Source of the DNA: DASWTL01 sp966250385
GTDB lineage: Bacteria; Bacteroidota; Bacteroidia; Sphingobacteriales; Sphingobacteriaceae
Assembly: GCA_966250385.1 (NCBI GenBank)
Contig: CBINHC010000005.1
Location: 62,001-126,000 of the forward strand
Direction of reading: 5' to 3'
DNA: 64,000 nt
Both the position numbers and the translations under genes were made by a program. Below the pieces are notes generated by a model, which was not told the DNA's origin, ran no database searches, and saw only the letters and a program-made list of their open reading frames with translations. This document shows positions 55,910 through 64,000 of the stretch, piece after piece (position 1 is the stretch's first letter; the number at the start of each line of letters is the position of its first letter).

Positions 55910-57646
55910 ATGCAGGAACTGGAACCAGCTATATCACAACGAATAAACACCTGGCTAGAAGGAAACTATGACCAGGAAACCAAATCCGAGATCCGGCAGC
56001 TGCTCGATCAGAAGAACCTGACCGAACTGACCGACTCCTTTTACCGGGACCTGGAGTTCGGAACCGGCGGCCTCCGGGGAATCATGGGGCCCGGATCCAA
56101 CCGGATCAACAAATACACCATCGGAGCCGCTACGCAGGGCCTGAGCAATTACCTGAAAAATACGTACCCCGGGGAACAGATCCGGGTAGCCGTCGCTCAT
56201 GACAGCCGGAACAACTCGGATTACTTTGCGCGGATCACAGCTGAAGTATTTTCGGCCAACGGCATCCATGTTTATTTCTTTAAGGAATTGCGTCCGACCC
56301 CGGAGCTGTCTTTTGCCATCCGCCAGCTCGGTTGCCGCGGCGGTGTGATGCTTACGGCATCCCACAACCCCAGGGAGTACAACGGGTATAAGGCCTATGG
56401 CGCCGACGGCGGTCAGTTCGTCTCGCCCGCCGATAAGGCGGTGATGAATGAGGTCGCCAAAATCCATGATATCAGCGAGATCCGCTTTGACGCCGACGAG
56501 TCCAACATCGAGCTGATCGGCACCGAGATCGATGACCTCTACCTGGATAAAATCGCTGAACTATCGGTTTCCAGGGATGCCATTGCCCGGCAGCACGATC
56601 TCAGGATCGTATATTCGCCGATACACGGGACCGGAATCACCCTGGTGCCCCGCGCCCTTGAGAAATTCGGATTCACCAATGTCGCCCTGGTGGAAGAGCA
56701 GGTCACCCCGGACGGAAACTTCCCGACCGTGGTCTACCCGAACCCCGAAGAACAGGAAGCGATGACCCTGGCGCTCGAGAAAGCAAGATCCGTGGATGCG
56801 GACCTGGTACTGGCCACCGATCCGGACGCAGACCGGGTTGGCATTGCCGTAAAGAATAACCGCGGCGAATTCGTTCTGCTGAACGGCAATCAGACCGGCA
56901 GTCTGCTGATTAACTACATCCTGACAGCCTGGGAAAAAAGCGGCAAACTGACCGGAAAGGAATATATCGTTAAGACCATCGTCACCAGCAATCTCATTGA
57001 CGAGATCGCCCGGGCCAAAAACGTCACCTGTTACAATACCCTGACCGGGTTCAAATATATCGGTGAACTGATGACCCGGTTTGAAGGAAAGCAGACCTAC
57101 ATTGCCGGCGGTGAGGAAAGCTACGGCTACCTCGTCGGCGAACTGGTGCGCGATAAGGACGCCGTTATTTCCTGTGCTTTCATTGCCGAAATGACTGCGT
57201 TTTACAAAGACCAGGGAAGCAGCCTGTACGAGGCGATGATCGACATGTACCACCAGTACGGCTTTTACAAGGAAAAACTGGTATCCGTTACCCGGAAGGG
57301 CAAAAGCGGAGCTGAGGAGATCAAAGCCATGATGGAACGTTTCCGCAGCGATCCGCCGGCCTCCCTTGGCGGCGCCAGGGTGGTCACGCTGAAGGATTAC
57401 CAGCTGCAGCAGGAGACCAACCTGTCCGACGGCACCGTCAGGCCGATCGATCTTCCAAAGTCCGATGTACTTCAGTTCCTCTTGGACGACGGCAGTATTA
57501 TTTCCGCACGCCCTTCCGGAACAGAGCCGAAGATCAAGTTCTACTGCAGCGTGAGGGCCACCCTGGAAGACAAGAGCCGGTTCGCGGAAACCGAACAGGC
57601 GCTGGAGTCACGTGTGGATGCCATTATGAAGGACCTCGGAGTCTGA
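55910..57646 (+). CDS. Phosphoglucomutase/phosphomannomutase (phosphohexomutase)
   Basis: 578 residues from the ATG at 55910. The alpha-D-phosphohexomutase landmarks are the phosphoserine S151 in GVMLTASHNPREYNGYK, the Mg loop ATDPDADRVGIA, the sugar-binding loop AGGEESYGYL and the phosphate-binding loop RPSGTEPKIKFY. Long forms of this size in Bacteroidota are phosphoglucomutase/phosphomannomutase or phosphoribomutase-like PGM2 relatives. It supplies glucose-1-phosphate or mannose-1-phosphate for polysaccharides. Confidence 0.94.
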   Translation: MQELEPAISQRINTWLEGNYDQETKSEIRQLLDQKNLTELTDSFYRDLEFGTGGLRGIMGPGSNRINKYTIGAATQGLSNYLKNTYPGEQIRVAVAHDSRNNSDYFARITAEVFSANGIHVYFFKELRPTPELSFAIRQLGCRGGVMLTASHNPREYNGYKAYGADGGQFVSPADKAVMNEVAKIHDISEIRFDADESNIELIGTEIDDLYLDKIAELSVSRDAIARQHDLRIVYSPIHGTGITLVPRALEKFGFTNVALVEEQVTPDGNFPTVVYPNPEEQEAMTLALEKARSVDADLVLATDPDADRVGIAVKNNRGEFVLLNGNQTGSLLINYILTAWEKSGKLTGKEYIVKTIVTSNLIDEIARAKNVTCYNTLTGFKYIGELMTRFEGKQTYIAGGEESYGYLVGELVRDKDAVISCAFIAEMTAFYKDQGSSLYEAMIDMYHQYGFYKEKLVSVTRKGKSGAEEIKAMMERFRSDPPASLGGARVVTLKDYQLQQETNLSDGTVRPIDLPKSDVLQFLLDDGSIISARPSGTEPKIKFYCSVRATLEDKSRFAETEQALESRVDAIMKDLGV

Positions 57647-57687
57647 TCTAAAACGTTGTTTTGCCGGCGAAACTCGGCTGTTAAGAC

Positions 57688-57695
57688 TATATTTG
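57688..57695 (+). promoter_or_regulatory. Putative -7 promoter element for the SCO1-cytochrome c operon
   Basis: TATATTTG is an exact TAnnTTTG match 16 bases before the SCO1 start codon at 57711. A TTG is present farther upstream at a longer-than-usual distance. Confidence 0.5.
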
Positions 57696-57710
57696 CAGGA
57701 AATTTTCAAG

Positions 57711-58349
57711 ATGAGATCTTTAATTTTTCCTGCAATCCTTGCACTTCTGCTATCCGCCTGCTCCCGGTCCGAAAAGAAATTGCCGATCCTGGGCAGCCGG
57801 GAACCGGTTGAAAAAGTTGTAAACGGTCAGACGGTGATCGATACGGTCTACCAGACGATCCCGCCGTTCCGGTTCCTGAACCAGGACAGTACGGTGATCA
57901 CCAACAAGGACTTCGACGGGAAGATCTATGTTGCAGACTTCTTTTTTACATCCTGCACGGCGATCTGCCCGATCATGCACCGGAACATGATGAACGTGTA
58001 TGAAGAGTTCAAGGGTAATGATGAAGTCAAGCTCCTCTCCCATTCCATTGACACCAAGTATGACGTGCCGTCCCGTCTGAAGAAATACAGTCGGAAACTC
58101 GGCCTGGAAGGCACCCAGTGGGAGTTCGTACACGGGTCAAGGGACGAAGTTTACGGTATCGCAGAAAAAGCATACCTGACTTCGGTCGGCGAAAACTCCG
58201 ATGCACCCGGCGGCTACATCCACCAGGGCTGGTTCGTACTGGTCGACAAGGACAAGCGCCTGCGCGGCGCATATGACGGCACCGACGAAAAGCAGGTTGA
58301 ACAGCTCATCGACGATATGCATACCTTACTCCGCGAATATGAGAAGTAA
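57711..58349 (+). CDS. SCO1/SenC family copper-binding lipoprotein
   Basis: 212 residues from the ATG at 57711. The lipoprotein signal ends ALLLSAC with lipidated C17. The thioredoxin-like domain carries the copper site C82-T-A-I-C86 and H171 in GGYIHQGWFVLV. SCO proteins deliver copper to the CuA site of cytochrome oxidase and act as thiol oxidoreductases. The short in-frame ATG at 57693 would add six residues. The cytochrome c gene starts inside the last codons of this one (58339). Confidence 0.94.
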   Translation: MRSLIFPAILALLLSACSRSEKKLPILGSREPVEKVVNGQTVIDTVYQTIPPFRFLNQDSTVITNKDFDGKIYVADFFFTSCTAICPIMHRNMMNVYEEFKGNDEVKLLSHSIDTKYDVPSRLKKYSRKLGLEGTQWEFVHGSRDEVYGIAEKAYLTSVGENSDAPGGYIHQGWFVLVDKDKRLRGAYDGTDEKQVEQLIDDMHTLLREYEK

Positions 58350-58764
58350 ACTGATTCTTACCGGGCTGGTTCTGTCATGCGTCGTCAGTATGCTGTATTC
58401 CTGCCAGAGTGAGGAGGAGATCACTTATGCCCGCTACTATGTCAACGGCAAAGGTGTCTACGAAAACCACTGCCAGTCCTGTCACGGCAAGAACGGCGAA
58501 GGTCTCAAAGCACTTTATCCGCCGCTCATCGACACGACCTTTCTGCGCGTAAACAAGGACCGGATCGCCTGCATGATCAAATACGGGATCAGCGGGAAAA
58601 TGGTCGTCGGAGGCAGGGAGTACGATGCGGAAATGCCTGCTGAGACCCATCTGACCGATATCGACATTGCTGCGCTCGTTACCTATATAACGAACTCATT
58701 CGGCAATAAGCAGGGCCTCTACGATGCAGATATGGCAACGCGGGACCTGCGCGACTGCCGGTAA
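58339..58764 (+). CDS. Cytochrome c lipoprotein
   Basis: 141 residues from the ATG at 58339, overlapping the SCO1 stop by 11 bases, so translation is coupled. The N-terminus is a lipoprotein-like signal (TGLVLSCVVSMLYSC, Cys near 22). The heme motif is C45-Q-S-C48-H49, and the axial Met is M99 in AEMPAETHLTD. A small class I cytochrome c anchored to the outer face of the cytoplasmic or outer membrane, probably the electron donor to, or partner of, a cytochrome oxidase assembled by SCO1. Confidence 0.93.
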   Translation: MRSKLILTGLVLSCVVSMLYSCQSEEEITYARYYVNGKGVYENHCQSCHGKNGEGLKALYPPLIDTTFLRVNKDRIACMIKYGISGKMVVGGREYDAEMPAETHLTDIDIAALVTYITNSFGNKQGLYDADMATRDLRDCR

Positions 58765-58780
58765 TCATTCCCCTAAGCAG

Positions 58781-58806
58781 AACGTCCCCCGACATCGGGG
58801 GACGTT
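58781..58806. terminator. Bidirectional terminator between cytochrome c and tex genes
   Basis: AACGTCCCCCGA at 58781-58792 and TCGGGGGACGTT at 58795-58806 form a near-continuous stem (two-base nominal loop), followed by TTGCTTTTA on the plus strand. Convergent genes end on each side, at 58764 and 58813. Confidence 0.9.
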
Positions 58807-58812
58807 TTGCTT

Positions 58813-61059
58813 TTACCTGAACCTGGATTTCAGCGCTGCCAGCTTGGCGGCCATATCGGTTTCAGGTTCTTTTTCCCTGGACCTGGGTGCCGGCCGCTGA
58901 GCTTTTCCGGCTCCGCCCCTGGCCGCTCCCCCGGTCTCCGTCTTCATCGACAATGAAATGCGTTTCCGGCTGACGTCCACTTCCGTAACGGTGACTTCGA
59001 CTTTCTGATGGACCTTCACCACTTCGTTCGGGTCCTTAATGTACCTGTTCGACATCTGGCTGAGATGAACCAGGCCGTCCTGGTGCACGCCGATGTCAAC
59101 AAAGGCACCAAAATTCGTGATATTGGTCACGATACCCGTTAACGTCATGCCCGTTTTGAGGTCTGCGATATCGTTGATCCCCTCAGCAAAACTGAATGCC
59201 TCAAACTGCTCCCGCGGATCGCGGCCCGGTTTGGCCAGCTCGCTGAGGATGTCATGCAGGGTGGGCAGTCCAACGCTTTCAGAAACATATTTCTGCAAGG
59301 AGATTTTTTTGCGGAGCTGATCATCTTTCATGAGATCCTCTACCCGGCATCCGAGGTCCGCGGCCATCTGTTCAACCAGCGGATACCGTTCGGGATGGAC
59401 CGCACTGGCATCCAAGGGATGCTGCGCATTCCGGATCCGCAAAAATCCGGCTGCCTGCTCAAAGGCCTTGTCGCCCAGCCGCGGCACTTTTTTCAGTTCC
59501 TCCCGACGCCTGAAAGCCCCGTTCTTATTCCGGTATTCGACGATATTCTGGGCCAGCGAAGGACCAAGTCCGGATATATAGGACAAGATCTGCTTGCTGG
59601 CCGTATTCAGCTCGACTCCAACTGCATTTACACAGCTTACAACCGTATCATCCAGGGAGGTCTGCAGCTTCTGCTGATCCACGTCATGCTGGTACTGACC
59701 AACGCCGATGGACTTCGGATCGATCTTGACCAGTTCAGCCAGCGGGTCCATCAGTCTCCGGCCGATGGAAACCGCCCCGCGGACGGTCACATCCTGCTCC
59801 GGAAACTCCTCCCGCGCCACTTCAGAAGCGGAATAGATGGATGCGCCGCTTTCATTGACCATGACAATCGCCACTCCCGGAAGATTCAGTCTCCGGATAA
59901 AGGTTTCCGTTTCGCGGCCGGCTGTTCCGTTACCGATCGCAATGGCTTCAATACCGTATTTTTCCGCCAGATGCCGGAGCGTCTTTTCCGCTTCCCGCTC
60001 TCCGCCTGCACCGGTATGGGGATAGACGGCTGTATATTCGAGCAACTGTCCCTGCTCGTCCAGGCAAACGACCTTGCAGCCCGTACGGAACCCGGGATCC
60101 ACAGCCATAACCCGCTTCTGGCCCATCGGGGCGGCGAGCAGCAACTGCCGGGCGTTGCCGGCGAATACCCGGATCGCCTCCTCATCGGCCTGTTTCTTGG
60201 TAAATAACCGGATCTCGGTTTCCATAGAAGGGCGCATCAGGCGTTTATAACCGTCTGTGACAGCCAGGCTGACCTGGGCCGAGGTCGCCCGGTTCCCGGT
60301 CACAAACCTGCGGTTGAGCACCGCTATCGCATCCTCCTCTTCGGGGGCGACCGTCAGGCTCAGTACGAGCTCTTTTTCCCCGCGGCGCATGGCGAGTACC
60401 CGGTGTGACGGCGCCGTTTTTACCGGCTCGGACCAGTCGAAATAATCCCGGTACTTGACGCCTGATTCTTCTTTTCCGGGAAGCACCCTTGAACTGATCA
60501 CGCCTTTTTCCAGGAACAGGCTCCGGATTTCCGCGCGCGCTTCAGCGTGTTCCGCAAAATATTCGGCCATAATATCCCGTGCTCCCGCCAGGGCATCCTC
60601 CGGCGTCGCCACCCCTTTCTCCGGATCGATGAACCGGTTTGCCGCTTCGGATACGTCTTCCGGTCCCTGCTGCAGCAGGAGGTCCGCCAGCGGTTGCAGG
60701 CCCTTCTCCCGGGCAATCGATGCGCGGGTCTTCCGTTTGGGGCGGTATGGCAGATAAATATCCTCCAGCGTGGTCATTGTTTCAGCTTCATTCACCTGCT
60801 TCTCCAGTTCAGGGCTGAGCTTGCCGAGTTCGCGGAGCGACTTGAGAATCGCTTCCCGGCGTTTCTCCAGGTCGCGCAGCTGCTGGACCCGGTCACGGAT
60901 GGCCGCAACCTGCACTTCGTCCAGGCTCCCCGTCAGTTCTTTCCGGTACCGAGAAATAAACGGAACGGTGGCCCCTTCATCCAGCAGTCCCGCTGTTACG
61001 ATCACCTGTTTCTCGTTAAGAGCGAGTTCAGTGGCAATTTTTTTAAAGTGTGAAATCAT
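58813..61059 (-). CDS. tex: Transcription accessory protein Tex (RNA-binding, S1 domain)
   Basis: 748 residues, complete. The N-terminal Tex domain starts AGLLDEGATVPFISRYRKE. The YqgF-like nuclease-fold domain contains VMAVDPGFRTGCKVVCLD. A helix-hairpin-helix follows (SYISGLGPSLAQNIVEYRNKNG), and the C-terminal S1 domain has GMTLTGIVTNITNFGAFVDIGVHQDGLVHLSQMS. The extreme C-terminus is basic. Tex is a nucleic-acid-binding factor affecting transcription; its essential contact is not known. Confidence 0.97.
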   Translation of the reverse strand: MISHFKKIATELALNEKQVIVTAGLLDEGATVPFISRYRKELTGSLDEVQVAAIRDRVQQLRDLEKRREAILKSLRELGKLSPELEKQVNEAETMTTLEDIYLPYRPKRKTRASIAREKGLQPLADLLLQQGPEDVSEAANRFIDPEKGVATPEDALAGARDIMAEYFAEHAEARAEIRSLFLEKGVISSRVLPGKEESGVKYRDYFDWSEPVKTAPSHRVLAMRRGEKELVLSLTVAPEEEDAIAVLNRRFVTGNRATSAQVSLAVTDGYKRLMRPSMETEIRLFTKKQADEEAIRVFAGNARQLLLAAPMGQKRVMAVDPGFRTGCKVVCLDEQGQLLEYTAVYPHTGAGGEREAEKTLRHLAEKYGIEAIAIGNGTAGRETETFIRRLNLPGVAIVMVNESGASIYSASEVAREEFPEQDVTVRGAVSIGRRLMDPLAELVKIDPKSIGVGQYQHDVDQQKLQTSLDDTVVSCVNAVGVELNTASKQILSYISGLGPSLAQNIVEYRNKNGAFRRREELKKVPRLGDKAFEQAAGFLRIRNAQHPLDASAVHPERYPLVEQMAADLGCRVEDLMKDDQLRKKISLQKYVSESVGLPTLHDILSELAKPGRDPREQFEAFSFAEGINDIADLKTGMTLTGIVTNITNFGAFVDIGVHQDGLVHLSQMSNRYIKDPNEVVKVHQKVEVTVTEVDVSRKRISLSMKTETGGAARGGAGKAQRPAPRSREKEPETDMAAKLAALKSRFR

Positions 61060-61114
61060 GTTTTTGTAGATCTGACTGCGAAAATCGCGTATATGGATTA
61101 ATATTCAAACTGGC

Positions 61115-62302
61115 TCAGGCTGCATCCCCCGAAGAAACCGGAACGGGTCTGTAGATCCAGCGGAGGTATATCAGGCCGAGGAGGGCTACAAATGCCGTGA
61201 TAAAGAATATCCGGGGCACCATCCGGTACACGTCCTGGAACAGGGAGCCGGCAAGCAGCGCGCCCAGGCCGATGCCCGCTTCCAGGGCGATGTACATGGT
61301 CGCTGTCGCCATTCCGCGCCGGCCGGGATTACTGAGATCAGCCGTCCATGCGGAAACTGCCGGCGATAGAATGCCGGAACCGATCCCGTAGACCACCGAA
61401 GCCCCCAGAAGTTCTGCCGGGGACCGGGCCAGACCGATCAGCACCAGGGAAATGATCAGGATTCCCAGGGAGACCTTGAGCATCCTCACCCGCCCGTACC
61501 GGTCCGACACCTTGCCGGCCACTACCCGGATGAGCAGCGAAGCGATCGTAAACGTCATGAAAAAGAGACCTTTGTTGCCCATTCCCAGGTGATCGCTCCA
61601 ATCGGGTATCAGGGTGATGATGGCGCCGTAGCCGAAATAGGCGAGGAACGTGACAATGGCAGCCGGAAGCGCCTGTTTTTCGATGATCTCTCCGCGCCCG
61701 ATCTTCAGGTGGACTGCCGAGAACTTTTGCTTGCCCGCCAGCGTTTCCCGCAGGTTCATCAGAATCACGATGGAAAGCAGGGCGAAAGCCGATGAACAGT
61801 AAAACAGCGCGTCCAGTGAAAAACGGGCCGTGATTGCGCTTCCGATTGCCGGGCCGATAGCCATGCCGGTGCTGAAGCACAATCCGTGTATTCCCATCGC
61901 CTCGCCCCACCGGCCCACGGGAATGACATCCGCAATATAGGCGGCCGTCGCCGTCGGCTTGAATCCGGTCGAGAACCCGTGGAGCAGCCGCAGAAAAAGG
62001 AATCCGGAGATACTGGTGAGCACCGGGTACAGGAACCCGCACACGAAACAGACCAGCGAGCCCACCGCCATGACCGGAACGCGCCCGATGGTATCCGTGA
62101 GCTTCCCGCTGAAAGGGCGTGAAATACCTGCCGTTACGGTAAACAGCCCGATGATGAGTCCCTTATATTCTGCGCCTCCCAGGCCGGAAAGGTAAGCGGG
62201 AAGTTCCGGGATCAGCATGTTGAAGCTCGCGGAGAACAGGAAGGAGCTCATGCAAAGCAGGATAAACGGCAGGGTATAAATGGAACCGGATGAGGCGGAC
62301 AT
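61115..62302 (-). CDS. MFS transporter
   Basis: 395 residues with 12 transmembrane helices. The motif A loop in the first half is GKLTDTIGRVPVMAVGS, the second-half copy is GKVSDRYGRVRMLKVSL, and a motif C-like segment is GLCFSTGMAIGPAIGSAI, all typical of drug:H+ antiporter-like exporters (DHA1 type). It may export antibiotics, dyes or sugars; the substrate cannot be told from sequence. It begins right after the four-helix sensor gene upstream by transcription, with a 30-base gap. Confidence 0.92.
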   Translation of the reverse strand: MSASSGSIYTLPFILLCMSSFLFSASFNMLIPELPAYLSGLGGAEYKGLIIGLFTVTAGISRPFSGKLTDTIGRVPVMAVGSLVCFVCGFLYPVLTSISGFLFLRLLHGFSTGFKPTATAAYIADVIPVGRWGEAMGIHGLCFSTGMAIGPAIGSAITARFSLDALFYCSSAFALLSIVILMNLRETLAGKQKFSAVHLKIGRGEIIEKQALPAAIVTFLAYFGYGAIITLIPDWSDHLGMGNKGLFFMTFTIASLLIRVVAGKVSDRYGRVRMLKVSLGILIISLVLIGLARSPAELLGASVVYGIGSGILSPAVSAWTADLSNPGRRGMATATMYIALEAGIGLGALLAGSLFQDVYRMVPRIFFITAFVALLGLIYLRWIYRPVPVSSGDAA

Positions 62303-62332
62303 ATGATAATGCGGGTATTGCGGACGACGCCG

Positions 62333-63019
62333 CTAATTTAAATGGTAATTGGAGGCGTCTGAAGCGACCATTCTGGATGAGTTGACGAGCGCAACGATCA
62401 TCATACCGATGACGACGGCCAGAATGATCTGTACCGTCAGGAACAAGCGTGACATGGCCGCAATTCCTGCTGATTTCTTAAGCAGCTCGCCTCCTACCTG
62501 CCGCTGAACTTCAGAGAGCCGTGACAGTTCGAGGAGCGTTTTCTGCAGAGCCGGCCGGGCATGCTTCCGGTAATAGGCGGTGGCCGCCTCCCTGGACCGG
62601 CCCTCAGCCAGAGCGATCACGGTTTTTTCAAACTCCCGGTACACGCTGATCCCGGCACGGACCTCTTTCAGGCCCCGGGTTTCATCGCTGACCAGGTAGG
62701 TCTTTTCATATTTCGTCAGGAGCGTTCCTATCTCCCGGTCCAGGCCGTCCAGCTCCAGTAGCAACGCCGGAGCGCTGGCGCCTTCCGTTTCCAGGAATTT
62801 TTCCAGCACGAAGCGCTTGTTATAAAATCCCTCGGTAAGATCAAAGATATCGGCCGCCGGAACCAGGCGGTCGTTATAGATCGACGTCACGGACTCGGAG
62901 ATCTGCCGGATGTTCCTTCGCTCTACCAGAACCGTGATCAGCACCAGTGCCATGACCGATGCCAGTAAGGCCGCCACGCGATGCCTTTGCCGAATAACTA
63001 ACGTCCACTTCATCTGCAT
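62333..63019 (-). CDS. Four-helix-bundle MCP-type sensor domain protein without output domain
   Basis: 228 residues. TM1 is AALLASVMALVLITVLVERR (about 15-33). The periplasmic 4HB_MCP-like segment (about 35-190) includes SVTSIYNDRLVPAADIFDLTEGFYNKR in part. TM2 is LFLTVQIILAVVIGMMIVALV (about 192-212). It ends only ~16 residues after TM2, with no HAMP, signalling, kinase or GGDEF domain. Family members with this truncated form exist in Bacteroidota. It could be a stand-alone sensor for a partner protein or an exporter-associated adaptor for the MFS gene that follows. Confidence 0.8.
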   Translation of the reverse strand: MQMKWTLVIRQRHRVAALLASVMALVLITVLVERRNIRQISESVTSIYNDRLVPAADIFDLTEGFYNKRFVLEKFLETEGASAPALLLELDGLDREIGTLLTKYEKTYLVSDETRGLKEVRAGISVYREFEKTVIALAEGRSREAATAYYRKHARPALQKTLLELSRLSEVQRQVGGELLKKSAGIAAMSRLFLTVQIILAVVIGMMIVALVNSSRMVASDASNYHLN

Positions 63020-63104
63020 TCATTCCAAAGCCGCGGAGGTTTCGCACCCGCGGCTGAGCCTCTAATATAGCGATGCCCCGGCAATTTGCGCGGGCGGATT
63101 GCAC

Positions 63105-64000
63105 CTATTGTTCTTCCTTAAAGTATACCTTGTAGAAATTCATCCCCTTTTCATCATCGAAACCTTTCTCGATCAGCTGCTTATCTCCATGAATATAGAT
63201 ATGGAAGTTCTTATCGAGCTTCAGGACGCTCTTCAGCACCTTGGCCTGTTTCTTTACCGCCGGCGAGGATATCTCGAATGAATCGGGGATCTCACTGTCA
63301 AATTCCTGCTCATACTGCTGTTTGAAGTTCCTGAAAGACTCGATGGCCTGGGGGTTACCGATCACCTCCCCGGCAAATTCCTCCATGTTGAAAGATTCCT
63401 TCTTCTTGAAATAGTCCATCGACTTGTTCAGCAGGTCGATCTTATCGGCCTTGGACATTTCGAACTCTTCATCCAGCTTATTGGTCACGAAATTCTTGTA
63501 GACCTGCATCGTGTTGCTTGTCTGGTTGAAATTATCATTCCGGATCCGCACCTTCAGAAAGTCGTCTTTCCAGTAAACGGCATCCGTACTTCGGTTGGTC
63601 TGATCAATGATCACCACTTTGTAGCCTTCCTGCTGTTCGCTGTTGAAGATCAGGCAGCCTTTATCGAGTTTCTGGATATTGATCCCGTCCTGTTCATAAC
63701 CGATATTGAATCCACCCTCGTCAGGATAGACCTTCAGGTAGGTTTCCTTGGTTTCAGACTTGAATATGCCGATCACGTCCTGCAGTTCGCCTTCGATCTG
63801 AACCTGATTGAAATAGGCCACGTAAAGCTCGCCGGATTTGATCTTCGGATGGTTCGAAACGTCATACAGGTGTTTGGCGATCTGCCCGCTGACTTCATGG
63901 AATCTGGACCGGTCCGCGAATACCGTACCGGCAAAATGGTAAAGCTCGTTCAGGTTCAGGTCGTCTGTGGGATGCATGAACCGGTAAACCTCATTCACTT
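63105..64000 (-). CDS. Nucleoid-associated protein, NdpA-like (5' end beyond window)
   Basis: About 298 codons visible and open to the right edge; family members in Bacteroidota are roughly 350 residues, so some 50-60 N-terminal residues lie outside. Recognisable blocks are THP-like RFMHPTDDLNLNELYHFAG, then AKHLYDVSNHPKIKSGELYVAYF and the C-terminal FHIYIHGDKQLIEKGFDDEKGMNFYKVYF. The 37-kDa NdpA/YejK family binds nucleoid DNA in gammaproteobacteria; its Bacteroidota role is unproven. The GTG at 63996 is not necessarily the start. Confidence 0.88.
   Translation of the reverse strand, partial: VNEVYRFMHPTDDLNLNELYHFAGTVFADRSRFHEVSGQIAKHLYDVSNHPKIKSGELYVAYFNQVQIEGELQDVIGIFKSETKETYLKVYPDEGGFNIGYEQDGINIQKLDKGCLIFNSEQQEGYKVVIIDQTNRSTDAVYWKDDFLKVRIRNDNFNQTSNTMQVYKNFVTNKLDEEFEMSKADKIDLLNKSMDYFKKKESFNMEEFAGEVIGNPQAIESFRNFKQQYEQEFDSEIPDSFEISSPAVKKQAKVLKSVLKLDKNFHIYIHGDKQLIEKGFDDEKGMNFYKVYFKEEQ

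Noticed and set aside
59254..60207. Long open frame antisense to tex (317 codons)
   Set aside because: The opposite strand encodes a complete Tex protein. The antisense translation has no signal, domain or compositional support.
1..64000. tRNA, rRNA, CRISPR, prophage or toxin-antitoxin genes
   Set aside because: I looked for TPsiC-like GGTTCGAAT strings, repeat-spacer patterns, integrases and small toxin-like pairs and found none that held up by eye. A covariance-model search would settle the tRNA question.

Overview
The window is about 64 kb of chromosome from a Bacteroidota bacterium, most likely a Chitinophagales/Sphingobacteriales-type organism of moderate GC (roughly 50-55 percent by eye). 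The evidence is the gene set and the regulatory style: LytTR/LytS two-component genes, ECF sigma factors next to proline-rich single-membrane-span proteins, many short lipoproteins, DUF1080 and SCO1/cytochrome c lipoproteins, a small RRM RNA-binding protein, few strong ribosome binding sites, and several matches to the Bacteroidota -7 promoter element TAnnTTTG. I found no rRNA, tRNA, CRISPR array, prophage or intact insertion sequence. Most of the window is ordinary core chromosome, densely packed on both strands.

Layout. 1-7.3 kb: a polyphosphate pair (ppx fragment and ppk1) preceded by a very basic protein of unknown function, then yajQ, a GNAT acetyltransferase, yceH, and a divergent HxlR regulator / nitroreductase / FrnE-like oxidoreductase locus with a clear palindromic operator. 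7.3-18.2 kb: a conserved orphan protein, hsp20, a thioesterase, MgtC-like, GlcD-like, folB, a glutaryl-CoA-dehydrogenase-like gene, membrane proteins, a 130-nt array of hairpins, and htpG. Both heat-shock genes carry an upstream sequence resembling a sigma-54 promoter. 18.2-25.4 kb: a LytTR regulator followed by a catalytically dead LytS-type histidine kinase and an intact one, then a YbbA/YbbP-type ABC transporter divergent from a TesA-like lipoprotein esterase. 26-33.5 kb: small secreted or Fe-S proteins, a class-A-beta-lactamase-like hydrolase, a secreted sugar-isomerase-like protein, and a cluster with two tandem paralogous envelope proteins, an ECF sigma factor and a TM protein.

33.5-45 kb: hrpB, an alpha/beta hydrolase with a phosphoribosyltransferase, a PPOX protein, an alkyladenine glycosylase with a free-methionine sulfoxide reductase, a DUF1080 protein, a HAD hydrolase, two divergent single-domain response regulators, and a PQQ-type sugar dehydrogenase homologue. 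45-50.3 kb: a hybrid sensor kinase and a complete gluconate module (gluconokinase, GntP permease, 6-phosphogluconate dehydrogenase), which would feed gluconate into the pentose phosphate pathway. 50.4-64 kb: RRM protein, acyltransferase, lysA and aspartate kinase (lysine branch), phosphohexomutase, SCO1 plus cytochrome c lipoproteins, tex, an MFS exporter, a 4-helix-bundle sensor protein without an output domain, and the 3' part of a nucleoid-associated protein gene.

The most interesting points are the shared sigma-54-like elements of hsp20 and htpG, the regulator / dead kinase / live kinase operon, the ECF cluster with its paralogous envelope proteins, the hairpin array before htpG, and the lysine/arginine-rich protein beside the polyphosphate genes. 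No wholly new defence or mobile system is visible.
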